Shown here one piece after another: positions 26,735-33,959 of a stretch of DNA of 64,000 nucleotides (position 1 is its first letter; every line of letters begins with the position of its first letter). The notes under the pieces were generated by a model, which saw only the letters and a list, made by a program, of their open reading frames with translations, had not been told where the DNA came from and made no database searches. Source of the DNA: Roseicitreum antarcticum (lineage in GTDB: Bacteria; Pseudomonadota; Alphaproteobacteria; Rhodobacterales; Rhodobacteraceae); contig NZ_CP061502.1 of assembly GCF_014681765.1 (NCBI RefSeq), forward strand, positions 1 through 64,000, read 5' to 3'. Made by a program: the position numbers and the translations under genes.

Positions 26735-27466
26735 TCAAGCCTTTGCGGCACGCGGGCCGACGGCTTCTTTGATCCGGTCGATCCGGGTACCGAGGCTGCG
26801 GGCGTTGTCACCGATGCGGCTGGCGGCCTCTGCATGTTTGCGGGCCTCTGCGGCGGCGGCCAAAGCGGCTTGCTCATGCTTCTCAATTTGCTGCACCATC
26901 GTGGCCACCTCAGCGGACAGTGCGTCAATCTCGCCGTTCCCGCCGTCCTCTCCGAAAAATTCCTTGCGGATCTCTGCAACCCAACCGGAAAGGATGCCCT
27001 GACCAAGAACTTCAGCAACCGTTTTGTCGGTGTCGGACCCTTTGTACCGCCCCAACTTGGTGTCATACGACACATCCAGCATACCCATGATTTCGCGCTT
27101 CTGTTCGCGGGTGGGTTGGCGCGGGGCTTGTTCTTTTGCGACAGCTGGCTTCATTTTGGTGACCGTCGTATCCATGCTTTTCGTCTCCGTGGGTTGATCG
27201 GTTTCGTTTTCGGCCTTTCGCGCTATGACGCAGCTGGGGCAGAGGTTTTTCTTGCGGATGGATTGCCAACCAGCGTTTTCGAGTTTGGTCGACACCTGGC
27301 TTAGTTTTGCGAGAGTCAGAACGCCACGCGTGCTGCACCTCCCGGTTTTGATGAATTTCGTTGACGGCCCGTGAGCTGCGCGGAACTCGTATGTTGTGCC
27401 GCAATCATCGCAGGTTGCTCGGGCCAGCTTCTCTCCCCTCGCACCCTTGATTGGCTCTACACTCAT
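26735..27466 (-). CDS. Phage protein with zinc-ribbon-like cysteines and a coiled coil
   Basis: 243 residues from ATG 27466, with AGAGAGGGAGGA upstream and ATGA overlap. Residues about 18-23 CDDCGT, C43 in TGRCSTRG and about 76-79 CPSC form a possible zinc site. A long charged helix (about 165-235) contains IEKHEQAALAAAAEARKHAEAASRIG. Similar layout occurs in phage early proteins of unknown role. DNA binding is possible. Confidence 0.6.
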   Translation of the reverse strand: MSVEPIKGARGEKLARATCDDCGTTYEFRAAHGPSTKFIKTGRCSTRGVLTLAKLSQVSTKLENAGWQSIRKKNLCPSCVIARKAENETDQPTETKSMDTTVTKMKPAVAKEQAPRQPTREQKREIMGMLDVSYDTKLGRYKGSDTDKTVAEVLGQGILSGWVAEIRKEFFGEDGGNGEIDALSAEVATMVQQIEKHEQAALAAAAEARKHAEAASRIGDNARSLGTRIDRIKEAVGPRAAKA

Positions 27467-27726
27467 GCGTCCTCCCTCTCTGTTGAAAACATCTTGTCGT
27501 GGATCTTCTGGGCGCGGCGCAGAGCGGCTACCTTCGGTTCGTATGTTGAGGCCCAATAGCGCGACTCCCCGGTCCGAGGGTGGGAGCGGGCGGCCAGCTT
27601 CTCGTAAAATTCGATGCGGCCGGGCAGATCGGCTGCTGTGATGGTCTCACCCCAGATGCCGGTTATCATGGTGATCGTGCCATCGAAGTTGACCACGGCC
27701 CGGACGCTACGCAATTTGCTGCTCAT
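27463..27726 (-). CDS. Small phage protein, unknown
   Basis: 87 residues from ATG 27726. MSSKLRSVRAVVNFDGTITMITG looks like a small beta domain, then SRYWASTYEPKVAALRRAQKIHDKMF forms a helix. Coupled to both neighbours. Unknown function. Confidence 0.6.
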   Translation of the reverse strand: MSSKLRSVRAVVNFDGTITMITGIWGETITAADLPGRIEFYEKLAARSHPRTGESRYWASTYEPKVAALRRAQKIHDKMFSTEREDA

Positions 27727-27878
27727 GCGTACATCTTCCTGCGGTCAGTTTTTTTTAGCTTCCCGGATGGTTCATATTCCTTGCCATTGTCATCAATGAG
27801 CGGCTCGTTCCAGCAGAACTGATATCGCGTGCTTGCGAAGCCCCGGGAACTGGCCCAACCATCGCTTTGCCGTAGGTA
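27723..27878 (-). other. Open frame with coding character but no standard start
   Basis: The frame from 27,878 (after a stop) down to TGA at 27,723 gives FCWNEPLIDDNGKEYEPSGK and ends ATGA-coupled to the next gene, exactly like its neighbours. It overlaps the end of the 138-residue gene and contains no ATG, GTG or TTG. Either it uses a rare start (ATT) or it is reached by frameshifting from the upstream gene, or a base is missing. Confidence 0.4.
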
Positions 27879-28209
27879 TCACTTCGTTTTCGAGCTTCGA
27901 GCGGTTGATGGCGTCGAGCTTGAACCGATCACCGGTTTGGCTGCCGATAACTTTCTCGCCGGTCTTCTCGCGCTTCACTTCGCGCAATGCCTCGTAGACC
28001 TGCGCCGCAGTTGGCCATGCGCGGGATGTGTTGGTCATTTTGATATGCTGGAATGTCTTGTCGATGGTTCCAGGCCCGGATGTTTCGCGTGTGAACACCC
28101 CGGCGATGGTTTCCATCTCGCGCGCCAGCGCTTCGGGATTTTCCTTCATCGACGCGATGGGTGAAAATGTGTCCAGCCATGCGAGGACTTGATCATTGGT
28201 CGTCTGCAT
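27793..28209 (-). CDS. Phage early protein, possible replication accessory
   Basis: 138 residues from ATG 28209. All-helical, with Trp-rich patches (VLAWLDTFSPI; KRWLGQFPGLRKHAISVLLE). Lies directly after the DUF1376-type replication protein, overlapping it by 17 bases, in the place of helicase loaders or accessory replication proteins. No motif allows a firm name. Confidence 0.55.
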   Translation of the reverse strand: MQTTNDQVLAWLDTFSPIASMKENPEALAREMETIAGVFTRETSGPGTIDKTFQHIKMTNTSRAWPTAAQVYEALREVKREKTGEKVIGSQTGDRFKLDAINRSKLENEVIPTAKRWLGQFPGLRKHAISVLLERAAH

Positions 28210-28867
28210 CTCGTTTCGCCTCCTTGCTTCTGAGGATTTCCTTGGCCCTCAACATTGCCTCTTGTTCCCGGCCTTGGGTTCTGGGTTTTCGTGGAAAATT
28301 TATGATCTCTTTTTCCCGCCCCCCTGGGGGGGCTAAGGGGGGTTCTTTTATACTTGGACTCTTGGTCTCTTGGGTAGGTTGTTCCCCGGAATGGTCCGCT
28401 GTAGTTTCCGTGGTTGCATCTTGATCGTTATTTTTCAGTGACTTATATGAGTTTATGTCAGAACTGTCTGCCTCTTGCTGCGTTCCCTCAGGGAACGCAG
28501 CTGCGTTCCCTGAGTTCTCCGATCCCCTTTTCCGGTCACTTTGGTCGCGCAAAAACTTCTCTGTTTTGGTCGCTTCTTTGGTCAGTCTGACGTTGGTCCA
28601 GTACCCGTTTTCGACATCGAAAAATGGCTCCAGCGCTGGCCGGATTCGCGCGCGCCACATCTTCTGTGAACACCGCGCCAAGCGTGCCAGCTTGCGGTCA
28701 TCATCGGGCATGTTCAGTTCTTCGCGGGACCACATCGCATAGAGGATCAGGTGATAGGCGCCGAACTCGTCGGCTGCCAAATCCATCGTATCCCGCACAA
28801 AAGCATCCACCCAGATCGGGCAGGCATACTTGGTCCGCGCCTTCTTGGGGTTGTAGTCTTGGCTCAA
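28193..28867 (-). CDS. Replication-initiation-like protein with DUF1376 domain
   Basis: 224 residues from TTG 28867 (overlapping TTGA with the upstream stop, with GGGAGGCG upstream). Residues about 10-110: KYACPIWVDAFVRDTMDLAADEFGAYHLILYAMW, ELNMPDDDRKLARLA and WRARIRPALEPFF match DUF1376 (YdaU-like) proteins of prophage replication modules. The second half is a disordered linker, ending in a basic helix (RAKEILRSKEAKR). Probably plays an O-like role together with host DnaC/B. Confidence 0.78.
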   Translation of the reverse strand: MSQDYNPKKARTKYACPIWVDAFVRDTMDLAADEFGAYHLILYAMWSREELNMPDDDRKLARLARCSQKMWRARIRPALEPFFDVENGYWTNVRLTKEATKTEKFLRDQSDRKRGSENSGNAAAFPEGTQQEADSSDINSYKSLKNNDQDATTETTADHSGEQPTQETKSPSIKEPPLAPPGGREKEIINFPRKPRTQGREQEAMLRAKEILRSKEAKRDADDQ

Positions 28868-29406
28868 GATTTTCGCCTCCCCGCCTTTGCCTTCAAGACG
28901 TGCAGGGGTGGGCGCACCACATCCACCCGCGCGCCGCTGCCACGGGTCAGCTTCCGCCTGCGCGTCATGATTTCCTTCGCGTCCTCCGTCATCGCCGCGA
29001 TCAAGGCCTCTTGTCTTTCTTCATCGGAAAGCACGGCCTCGATTATGATGATGACGCCCCCATCTGGCGGGTACTGTCCGTGGAACTGGTGACCCATGTT
29101 GAACCTGCTGTCATCGACCTTCATTGCGGCGGCGATGCCGTCCTGGGCGTGCTTCAATGAGCCTTTCATGTTATCCTTGTCGCGCCGGATCTTGTTGGGT
29201 TCGAAGAAATGCCCTGTCAGCTGCCATTCGCCTTCATGTGTGTGGTGGACATTGCGCAGCATCGCTTCCCGGGTCAGCACTTGGGCTATTTCCCGGTATC
29301 TCTTGATATGCGGCTGGCACTTGCTCCAATGGTTGCCCCGAATGAAATTCGGGAACACCTGCTTTGGCGGCCATGGCAGGATGATGCGCATCGGGGGTAA
29401 TTTCAC
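28864..29406 (-). CDS. rusA: RusA-family Holliday junction resolvase-like protein
   Basis: 180 residues from GTG 29406, GTGA-coupled. MRIILPWPPKQVFPNFIRGN is the RusA N-terminal strand with the proline pair, and RRDKDNMKGSLKHAQDG followed by KVDDSRF matches the catalytic aspartates (D-x-D-N and D-D). A C-terminal basic extension is longer than in E. coli RusA (120 residues). Resolves branched recombination or replication DNA before packaging. Confidence 0.82.
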   Translation of the reverse strand: MKLPPMRIILPWPPKQVFPNFIRGNHWSKCQPHIKRYREIAQVLTREAMLRNVHHTHEGEWQLTGHFFEPNKIRRDKDNMKGSLKHAQDGIAAAMKVDDSRFNMGHQFHGQYPPDGGVIIIIEAVLSDEERQEALIAAMTEDAKEIMTRRRKLTRGSGARVDVVRPPLHVLKAKAGRRKS

Positions 29407-29816
29407 TTCGACCGCTCCCGAATAGCCAATTCAGCCATCTTCTGGCCCATGCGCTCCTCGATGAACTGTCGGATCGGCATGGTGGGCTTCCACCCGCCAT
29501 TGTGCTTGCCAGAGGGGCCACGCTCTCTTTTCGGCAGCCCCATTCTGCGGACCGCGTTGCCGACCGTTTGCGAGTGGTCTGAACCGAAATATCGTGCAAT
29601 TTCTGACAGGCTGACACCGGCCAGGTACATTTCCTTGGCCAAGGTCGGATCGACTATGGTTCTGCGAAGTGTGCTGCGCGGTGGCAGCCCCATGCGCTTT
29701 GCGTGCCAGCCGCACGCCTGACGAGTAAAGCCGATTGTTTCGGCGATCTTCGCTGTAGGCACCTTGTGGTTGCACCATAGTTTGGCGAAGATTTCTTTGT
29801 TGAATTTTGCTGGCAT
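29403..29816 (-). CDS. Double helix-turn-helix DNA-binding protein
   Basis: 137 residues from ATG 29816. Two HTH-like units: VPTAKIAETIGFTRQACGWHAKRMGL and VSLSEIARYFGSDHSQTVGNAVRRMGLP. The repeat resembles the GcrA/HTH_28 style of SIAaxLGvsRnaV..Rl.Lp. Likely a transcription or replication regulator of the early operon. A GcrA-like link to adenine methylation would be interesting beside the adenine methyltransferase upstream, but this is inference. Confidence 0.65.
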   Translation of the reverse strand: MPAKFNKEIFAKLWCNHKVPTAKIAETIGFTRQACGWHAKRMGLPPRSTLRRTIVDPTLAKEMYLAGVSLSEIARYFGSDHSQTVGNAVRRMGLPKRERGPSGKHNGGWKPTMPIRQFIEERMGQKMAELAIRERSK

Positions 29817-29833
29817 CACACACCCTCGAATTA

Positions 29834-29853
29834 CCCCCGGCGTGAACCGGGGG
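29834..29853 (-). terminator. GC-rich intercistronic hairpin
   Basis: CCCCCGG-CGTGAA-CCGGGGG between the 67-residue gene and the double-HTH gene. No T-run on the minus strand, so attenuation or mRNA stabilisation is more likely than full termination. Confidence 0.4.
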
Positions 29854-29870
29854 CTTTGCAAAAAATCAGA

Positions 29871-30074
29871 TCACGCCGCCTGCTTGCCCGTGTCGGTCAA
29901 TTCGACATGCGTCGAACCGCGCGCGTTCGGGCGGCCACTTGCTTTCACCAGGCCCATGGCCTTGAGCTTTGCCGCGGTAACGGCACTGATCAGTCCGGCG
30001 CCGTCTTTCAGGGATACGAGCGCGGCCTTCTGCTTCTCGGTGAGTGACAGGTCGTTCATGGTCTCTTGGTTCAC
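29871..30074 (-). CDS. Small winged-helix-like protein
   Basis: 67 residues from GTG 30074, chosen for the strong AAGGAGG 6 bases upstream; ATG 30059 is an alternative. LSLTEKQKAALVSLKDGAGLISAVTAAKLKAMGLV and STHVELTDTGKQAA resemble a winged helix as in MarR-like or phage regulatory proteins. Function unproven. Confidence 0.55.
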   Translation of the reverse strand: MNQETMNDLSLTEKQKAALVSLKDGAGLISAVTAAKLKAMGLVKASGRPNARGSTHVELTDTGKQAA

Positions 30075-30126
30075 GTTGGCCTCCTTGGGGTTATTTGCGC
30101 GGAACACCCGCCGCGCCGGGATTGGT

Positions 30127-30822
30127 TCACTGCAACAAATCAGGCTGTCGCCAGTCGTGCCGGTCGAGAAAGCGGAAATCGGGGTGATTGGATTTGGTGT
30201 CGCGCGGATCATCGCGATCCCACACGAACCACGCATTGCGCTGGGGTGCTTGGCCCTGTCCGGTGAAATCAATCTTCCACCTGATCAGGTAGCAGTAAGA
30301 AAAGGGGTGCCGATCGAGGATTTCACCGAGGCCATTAATTCGGCCGGCGGCCCATTCCCATGACAGCAACAGGGCGCAGTATCGCCAATCATGCAAATTG
30401 AGCGTGTGGTGCAGCCAGCGGCCATGGCCATCGCGTGCCGTGATCAGGTTGTAAGGCGGGTTGGTGATGATCGCCCGGCCCCGGCTGCGATAGCAGGAGA
30501 AGTAATCAGCCGTCCAACTATCGGGACACCCCCGGTCGATCAGGTCGGATGCAGAGCATGGCAGGCCGAAGTCGCGTATCTCACGCACCATGGCCCCATC
30601 GCCGCAGGCTGGTTCCCAGACTGACCCCAGCGCGCGCAAGCGATCGCCATCGGCATGCAACAGGGCACGCACGGCTTCCGGCTGGCCGGTGGCGTAGAAG
30701 TCATGCTCGCGGCGCTGCTCCACCGGCCTCGAATGCTTTGGCAAGTCCAACGCAAGGCCGGGCCCTTTCAGGACCGGCTTTGCCTTGGTGGCGCGAAACA
30801 GGGATTTTGCGCTTTGCGTCAT
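30127..30822 (-). CDS. DNA N6-adenine methyltransferase
   Basis: 231 residues from ATG 30822, ATGA-coupled. HDFYATGQPEAVRALL, SVWEPACGDGAMVREIRDFG (SAM-binding motif I) and AIITNPPYN (catalytic NPPY) are the standard motifs of a phage-type adenine methyltransferase. Probably protects phage DNA from host restriction or marks it for regulation. Normal length for the phage family. No cognate nuclease nearby. Confidence 0.85.
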   Translation of the reverse strand: MTQSAKSLFRATKAKPVLKGPGLALDLPKHSRPVEQRREHDFYATGQPEAVRALLHADGDRLRALGSVWEPACGDGAMVREIRDFGLPCSASDLIDRGCPDSWTADYFSCYRSRGRAIITNPPYNLITARDGHGRWLHHTLNLHDWRYCALLLSWEWAAGRINGLGEILDRHPFSYCYLIRWKIDFTGQGQAPQRNAWFVWDRDDPRDTKSNHPDFRFLDRHDWRQPDLLQ

Positions 30823-31037
30823 ACCGCGCCCTCCGCGACATCTAGCTGAGGGCCGATAAGTTCACCGTACTTGTGAACCGCCTGCCAGTGGCCTCGGCAT
30901 TGAATGCCAAGGTCACCGAGCAGGTCCAGCGTGTGACATGGCCAGTCATCGGCAGAAATGTGGGCGCAGGACATCTGATACTCGACGCTTGCTCCGCGAA
31001 AGGGGCAGGTCTGGCATTTATTCGCGGCTCTGATCAT
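30819..31037 (-). CDS. Cys-rich small phage protein
   Basis: 72 residues from ATG 31037, ATGA-coupled. MIRAANKCQTCPFRGAS, then SCAHISADDWPCHT and GIQCRGHW provide five or six Cys/His ligands, consistent with a zinc-binding fold such as seen in small phage C-x-x-C proteins. Unknown function. Confidence 0.6.
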   Translation of the reverse strand: MIRAANKCQTCPFRGASVEYQMSCAHISADDWPCHTLDLLGDLGIQCRGHWQAVHKYGELIGPQLDVAEGAV

Positions 31038-31171
31038 GCCAACACCCCGGCCGGGATGCACAGCACCACCGCGAACAAGCGCAGATGCATTGCCATCAGC
31101 TCACACGCGATTGAGCTGTCTGTAATCACGACGCTGGCGCCGGATGCAGAGGCTATCAAAAGGGCGATCAT
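31034..31171 (-). CDS. Tiny hydrophobic phage protein
   Basis: 45 residues from ATG 31171, ATGA-coupled to both neighbours. One or two hydrophobic segments (MIALLIASASGASVVI; HLRLFAVVLCIPAGVLA). Unknown. Too short for common gene finders but fits the overlapping operon pattern. Confidence 0.5.
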   Translation of the reverse strand: MIALLIASASGASVVITDSSIACELMAMHLRLFAVVLCIPAGVLA

Positions 31172-31287
31172 TCTACCCACCCCGCGCGCGTTTGGATTGC
31201 AATGACGCCGCCCCGGCGCAGGGAGGAGGAGGCACCGGGGCGACTGGCCGCGCGGGAGGAGTGCGCGGTGTTAAGTGGGCGGATCAT
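31168..31287 (-). CDS. Tiny basic phage protein
   Basis: 39 residues from ATG 31287, ATGA-coupled. Rich in Arg and Ser (AHSSRAASRPGASSSLRRGG). Unknown and weakly supported other than by coupling. Confidence 0.4.
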   Translation of the reverse strand: MIRPLNTAHSSRAASRPGASSSLRRGGVIAIQTRAGWVE

Positions 31288-31619
31288 GCCGCCACCGATT
31301 TCTTGAAGGCCGGTTTGCCGGGGATAAGCCCATCTCTGGCTACGTCGACAACCCAGCCGCTTGGGCATGATGTGCCATACATCCACAGACGTGCTGCTTT
31401 TTCACTGACGCCGAAGTCTGCGCCCAGTTCCGTGCTGTTTTCCCAATTCTCACGACAGTAGGCCGCCCATTCTTCGGGGAACTCTCGGCGGGCGCGGTGC
31501 GGATCAAACAAGCGCCTGGAGAATTTTCCGGCGAGAAGGTCGGAAAAGCTACCGGACGACACGTCCAGAGGTTGCGTGCAATCTGTTAGGAACACGTTTT
31601 GCGAGGGAAGAAATGACAT
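31284..31619 (-). CDS. HTH-type early regulator (possible CII/Cro-like)
   Basis: 111 residues from ATG 31619, overlapping the stop of the Cro-like gene (TAATG). The C-terminal half ENSTELGADFGVSEKAARLWMYGTSCPSGWVVDVARD looks like a helix-turn-helix. Second gene in the leftward early operon, so an early regulator. The N-terminal 45 residues are not typical of any family I recognise. Confidence 0.55.
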   Translation of the reverse strand: MSFLPSQNVFLTDCTQPLDVSSGSFSDLLAGKFSRRLFDPHRARREFPEEWAAYCRENWENSTELGADFGVSEKAARLWMYGTSCPSGWVVDVARDGLIPGKPAFKKSVAA

Positions 31620-31837
31620 TAAGCCGCCCCTGCTTTTTGCTGCGTTTTTTGCTTCTCTTTATCAGCCATGCGCATGAACGCTTTGACCTCGACTTCTGTT
31701 TCGGGCCAGAATCGTCGCCCAGCCCTCAACCGCTCAACGAACCGTCCGTTTCGGACGGCTAGCCACCCAAACCGGTATGCTGACATACCAGTGCGGCTCA
31801 GGAATTCTTCGACTTCATCACGGAAATTGTTTGCCAT
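31619..31837 (-). CDS. Cro-like repressor candidate, first gene of the leftward early operon
   Basis: 72 residues from ATG 31837. VEEFLSRTGMSAYRFGWLAVRNGRFVERLRAGRRFWPETEVEVKAFM reads as a small HTH protein of the type encoded opposite many prophage repressors. Its promoter contains the 16-bp operator in the spacer. Divergent from the repressor gene. Confidence 0.65.
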   Translation of the reverse strand: MANNFRDEVEEFLSRTGMSAYRFGWLAVRNGRFVERLRAGRRFWPETEVEVKAFMRMADKEKQKTQQKAGAA

Positions 31838-31844
31838 GCCCGAT

Positions 31845-31872
31845 CATATACACGCCATAGCGTGCAGGTCAA
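31845..31872 (-). promoter_or_regulatory. Leftward early promoter with operator in the spacer
   Basis: Minus strand: TTGACC (31872-31867), a 16-bp spacer, TATATG (31850-31845). The spacer is exactly CACGCCATAGCGTGCA on the plus strand (31851-31866), a near-palindrome that recurs in the promoter at 32,837. A repressor bound there would block RNA polymerase. The region 31,838-31,924 is the divergent immunity region. Confidence 0.65.
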
Positions 31873-31924
31873 TGCACGTTATTACGTTCGCGCCGACTTG
31901 TTTTCTTCATGATAAGGTTTCGCG

Positions 31925-32269
31925 ATGAATGAGGCATGGTTAGATCGGCTGTTGGAATGCGTGGAACGCGACGGGCGCTCCATGCGCGCTATCTCTATTG
32001 CCGCAGGCAACGGGCCAAACTGGTTGCAGCAGGTGTTCAAGAACAAGAAAGACCCCGGTTTCAATCGACTTGCTAAGACGCTGGACATCTTAGGGACAAG
32101 TGCGACGCTTTACGTTATCTCGGGCACCCAGATGGGCGACGAGGACGCTGAGCTGTTTCAGATATTGCTTTCGGTGCCGCCAAGAGTGCGCGCGGAGGCG
32201 CTGGACCTCTTTCGCGCAATTCAATCGCGCGAAGATTTGCCATTGCTACAACCCTCTGCTCGGGAGTGA
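31925..32269 (+). CDS. Prophage repressor-like HTH protein
   Basis: 114 residues from ATG 31925. SMRAISIAAGNGPNWLQQVFKNKKDPGFNRLAKTLDILG is a typical HTH_3 (Cro/CI) domain. The rest is a short helical tail (DEDAELFQILLSVPPRVRAEALDLF) with no LexA-type protease domain, so induction would not be by self-cleavage. Divergent from the Cro-like gene and flanked by two copies of the 16-bp operator. Most probably the immunity repressor. Confidence 0.78.
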   Translation: MNEAWLDRLLECVERDGRSMRAISIAAGNGPNWLQQVFKNKKDPGFNRLAKTLDILGTSATLYVISGTQMGDEDAELFQILLSVPPRVRAEALDLFRAIQSREDLPLLQPSARE

Positions 32270-32407
32270 GCCTTCGCCAGACGTCAAATATCTCGATGAT
32301 TTTATCCATTACCCCGCCTGATGTTCGCATTATGTTCCGGATTGTACCCGTGTTGGTCAGATTCGGTCAATCAGCTTGATCCACAAGCTTCACAGAGAGG
32401 AAAGAAG

Positions 32408-32764
32408 ATGAAAATGAAGAGCTTGATGATTGCCGCCTTCGCGCTGGCCGCACTGACCGGTACCGCCAGCGCGAGTTGCTATGGCACAAGCAATGTGTAC
32501 ACGTGCACCGATTCCAGTGGGAACACTTACAACGTAAACCGATATGGTGGCTCGACCTCCGTTCAAGGTTACAACTCCAGCACTGGCTCCACCTGGTCGC
32601 AAAACAGCCACTCTTACGGCAACACCACCAATACCTATGGTCAGGCGGCCAATGGAAATAGCTGGAACTCAACGACCAACCGCTACGGCAGTGGTAGCAG
32701 CACTTACGGCACCGATTCTCGCGGTCGGTCGTTCAACTCTTTTTGCTACGGCTCAAATTGCTGA
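32408..32764 (+). CDS. Secreted Ser/Asn/Gly/Tyr-rich repeat protein, possible lysogenic-conversion gene
   Basis: 118 residues from ATG 32408 with AGAGGAAAGAAG upstream. A clear signal peptide (MKMKSLMIAAFALAALTGTASA), then a mature chain made almost wholly of Ser, Asn, Gly, Thr and Tyr, with repeated short units (TNTYGQAANGNSWNSTTNRYGSGSS-like pattern) and three or four cysteines at both ends. A gene outside the lytic operons next to the repressor suggests a moron expressed in the lysogen. Function unknown. Similar small secreted proteins exist in Rhodobacterales genomes, so a host origin is possible. Confidence 0.65.
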   Translation: MKMKSLMIAAFALAALTGTASASCYGTSNVYTCTDSSGNTYNVNRYGGSTSVQGYNSSTGSTWSQNSHSYGNTTNTYGQAANGNSWNSTTNRYGSGSSTYGTDSRGRSFNSFCYGSNC

Positions 32765-32836
32765 AAGAAGCCAACAGGCTTTGCTTGTTGATGACTTCAG
32801 CACGAATCAAAGCTGCACGCTATAACGTTTAATGTG

Positions 32837-32865
32837 TTGACGCGCACGCCATAGCGTGCAACTGT
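32837..32865 (+). promoter_or_regulatory. Rightward promoter with the same operator in the spacer
   Basis: TTGACG (32837-32842), a 17-bp spacer containing CACGCCATAGCGTGCA (32845-32860), then AACTGT as weak -10. The 16-bp operator is identical to that at 31,851. It precedes the gene at 32,894 and may control the whole rightward arm. Confidence 0.55.
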
Positions 32866-32893
32866 GCCCCATCGTCACCCGATGGAGGCACAG

Positions 32894-33265
32894 ATGCGCG
32901 ACCACCCACCGACACACATGCAATCAAGAGGCTACACGCCCGGGCCTTACGGCGGGGGTTGGGCCATTGACCCTGACGGCTCTGCGGAGTTCGGCACACT
33001 GTCGCTGCGTGACAGCGCTGCGGACCACAGCGCCGTTGCCCGGCAGGCTGAGGATTTCAGTAATCCGTTCGCCGACACCGATCTGCGTCAGCAGGCTGAG
33101 CGCGAGGCAGAGGCAATTCAGCGCGCCATCGTCAGGCTGCGCTTCATCGCTCTGTTTTTGATTGCTGCCTTGGCGCTTTGGCTGGTTTTCCTGCCATGGA
33201 GCGCCGCAGCCCTCGGCCAGACGATCAGTAATTACCAGACACCGAACGCAGGGGTGCCTTGGTAA
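32894..33265 (+). CDS. Small membrane protein with a tail-tip-like N-terminal motif
   Basis: 123 residues from ATG 32894 with GGAGGCACAG upstream. Residues about 10-40 (YTPGPYGGGWAID, FGTLSLRD) closely match a motif in the tail fibre of the same prophage (YTPGPDGSGWAIY, FGTLSLRE). A charged helix follows, then one membrane span (LRFIALFLIAALALWLVFL, about 80-98) and a short C-terminal tail. Sits just behind the repressor-controlled promoter. A role in superinfection exclusion is conceivable but unproven. Confidence 0.65.
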   Translation: MRDHPPTHMQSRGYTPGPYGGGWAIDPDGSAEFGTLSLRDSAADHSAVARQAEDFSNPFADTDLRQQAEREAEAIQRAIVRLRFIALFLIAALALWLVFLPWSAAALGQTISNYQTPNAGVPW

Positions 33266-33456
33266 TGAGCGCCCCAGCCCGCACCCCGCTTGATGCCGCA
33301 TTGCGCGCGCTGAACGCTGCCGCATATCTCGCGGCGCATGAGGCGCGCATGGCAAAAGACCCCCGCGCCGATGATCTCAAGCGCATGTCGCTGCAAACCG
33401 ACGATCTGGTTGATGGTCGTTCCGTGATGCAGGCGCGCCAAAAGGAAAATTCTTGA
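33265..33456 (+). CDS. Small Ala-rich phage protein
   Basis: 63 residues from ATG 33265 (TAATG overlap). MSAPARTPLDAALRALNAAAYL then DDLKRMSLQTDDLVDGRSVMQA. Helical, unknown. Coupled to both neighbours. Confidence 0.55.
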   Translation: MSAPARTPLDAALRALNAAAYLAAHEARMAKDPRADDLKRMSLQTDDLVDGRSVMQARQKENS

Positions 33457-33959
33457 TGGATAACCCAGCCCTCACGGCAGGAGATCTGAGCCATGTTGTT
33501 CGTCGCGTCCCGAAAGATGTCCGCACATTGCTTTCCAAGTTTCACGGCACCCTGTTCCTCGGTGGTGGCTTTGTTCGCGCCGTGGTCGCGGGGGAACAGC
33601 CTTCCGATGTTGATCTGTTCGGGCCGAGCAAGGAATTGCTGACCAAGATCGCTGAGGAGTTGCAGGCGTCACGCGGCGGCAAGCAGTTCTGCCGCCTTCA
33701 TCACACCAGGAACGCAATCACGGTTATATCCATAGGCCGTATCACGGTGCAGTTCATCACGCGCTGGGAGTTCGCAGATGCCAAAGCGCTGGTAAGCTCT
33801 TTTGATTTCAGCGTTTGCCAAGCTGTCATTTTCCGTGACGGTGGCACCAAAAAATCGCCTTGGTCTTCGGTCACCGGTCCCCGCTTCTATATTGATCTTG
33901 CTGCGCGCCGGATCCACTACACCCACCCGTCCGCGAAGAAGAGGCCGGGGGTAGCCTGA
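33456..33959 (+). CDS. Nucleotidyltransferase-fold phage protein
   Basis: 167 residues from ATG 33456 (TGATG overlap). LFLGGGFVRAVVAGEQPSDVDLFG is the GG...(S/D)-D-x-D signature of the DNA polymerase-beta/poly(A) polymerase head fold. VQFITRWEFADAKALVSSFDFSVCQAVI resembles the second catalytic strand region of tRNA nucleotidyltransferase-like proteins. Length (170) is only the head domain. The nucleotide acceptor is unknown. Related proteins occur in phages with no assigned role. An antidefence or tRNA-end function would be speculation. Confidence 0.68.
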   Translation: MDNPALTAGDLSHVVRRVPKDVRTLLSKFHGTLFLGGGFVRAVVAGEQPSDVDLFGPSKELLTKIAEELQASRGGKQFCRLHHTRNAITVISIGRITVQFITRWEFADAKALVSSFDFSVCQAVIFRDGGTKKSPWSSVTGPRFYIDLAARRIHYTHPSAKKRPGVA

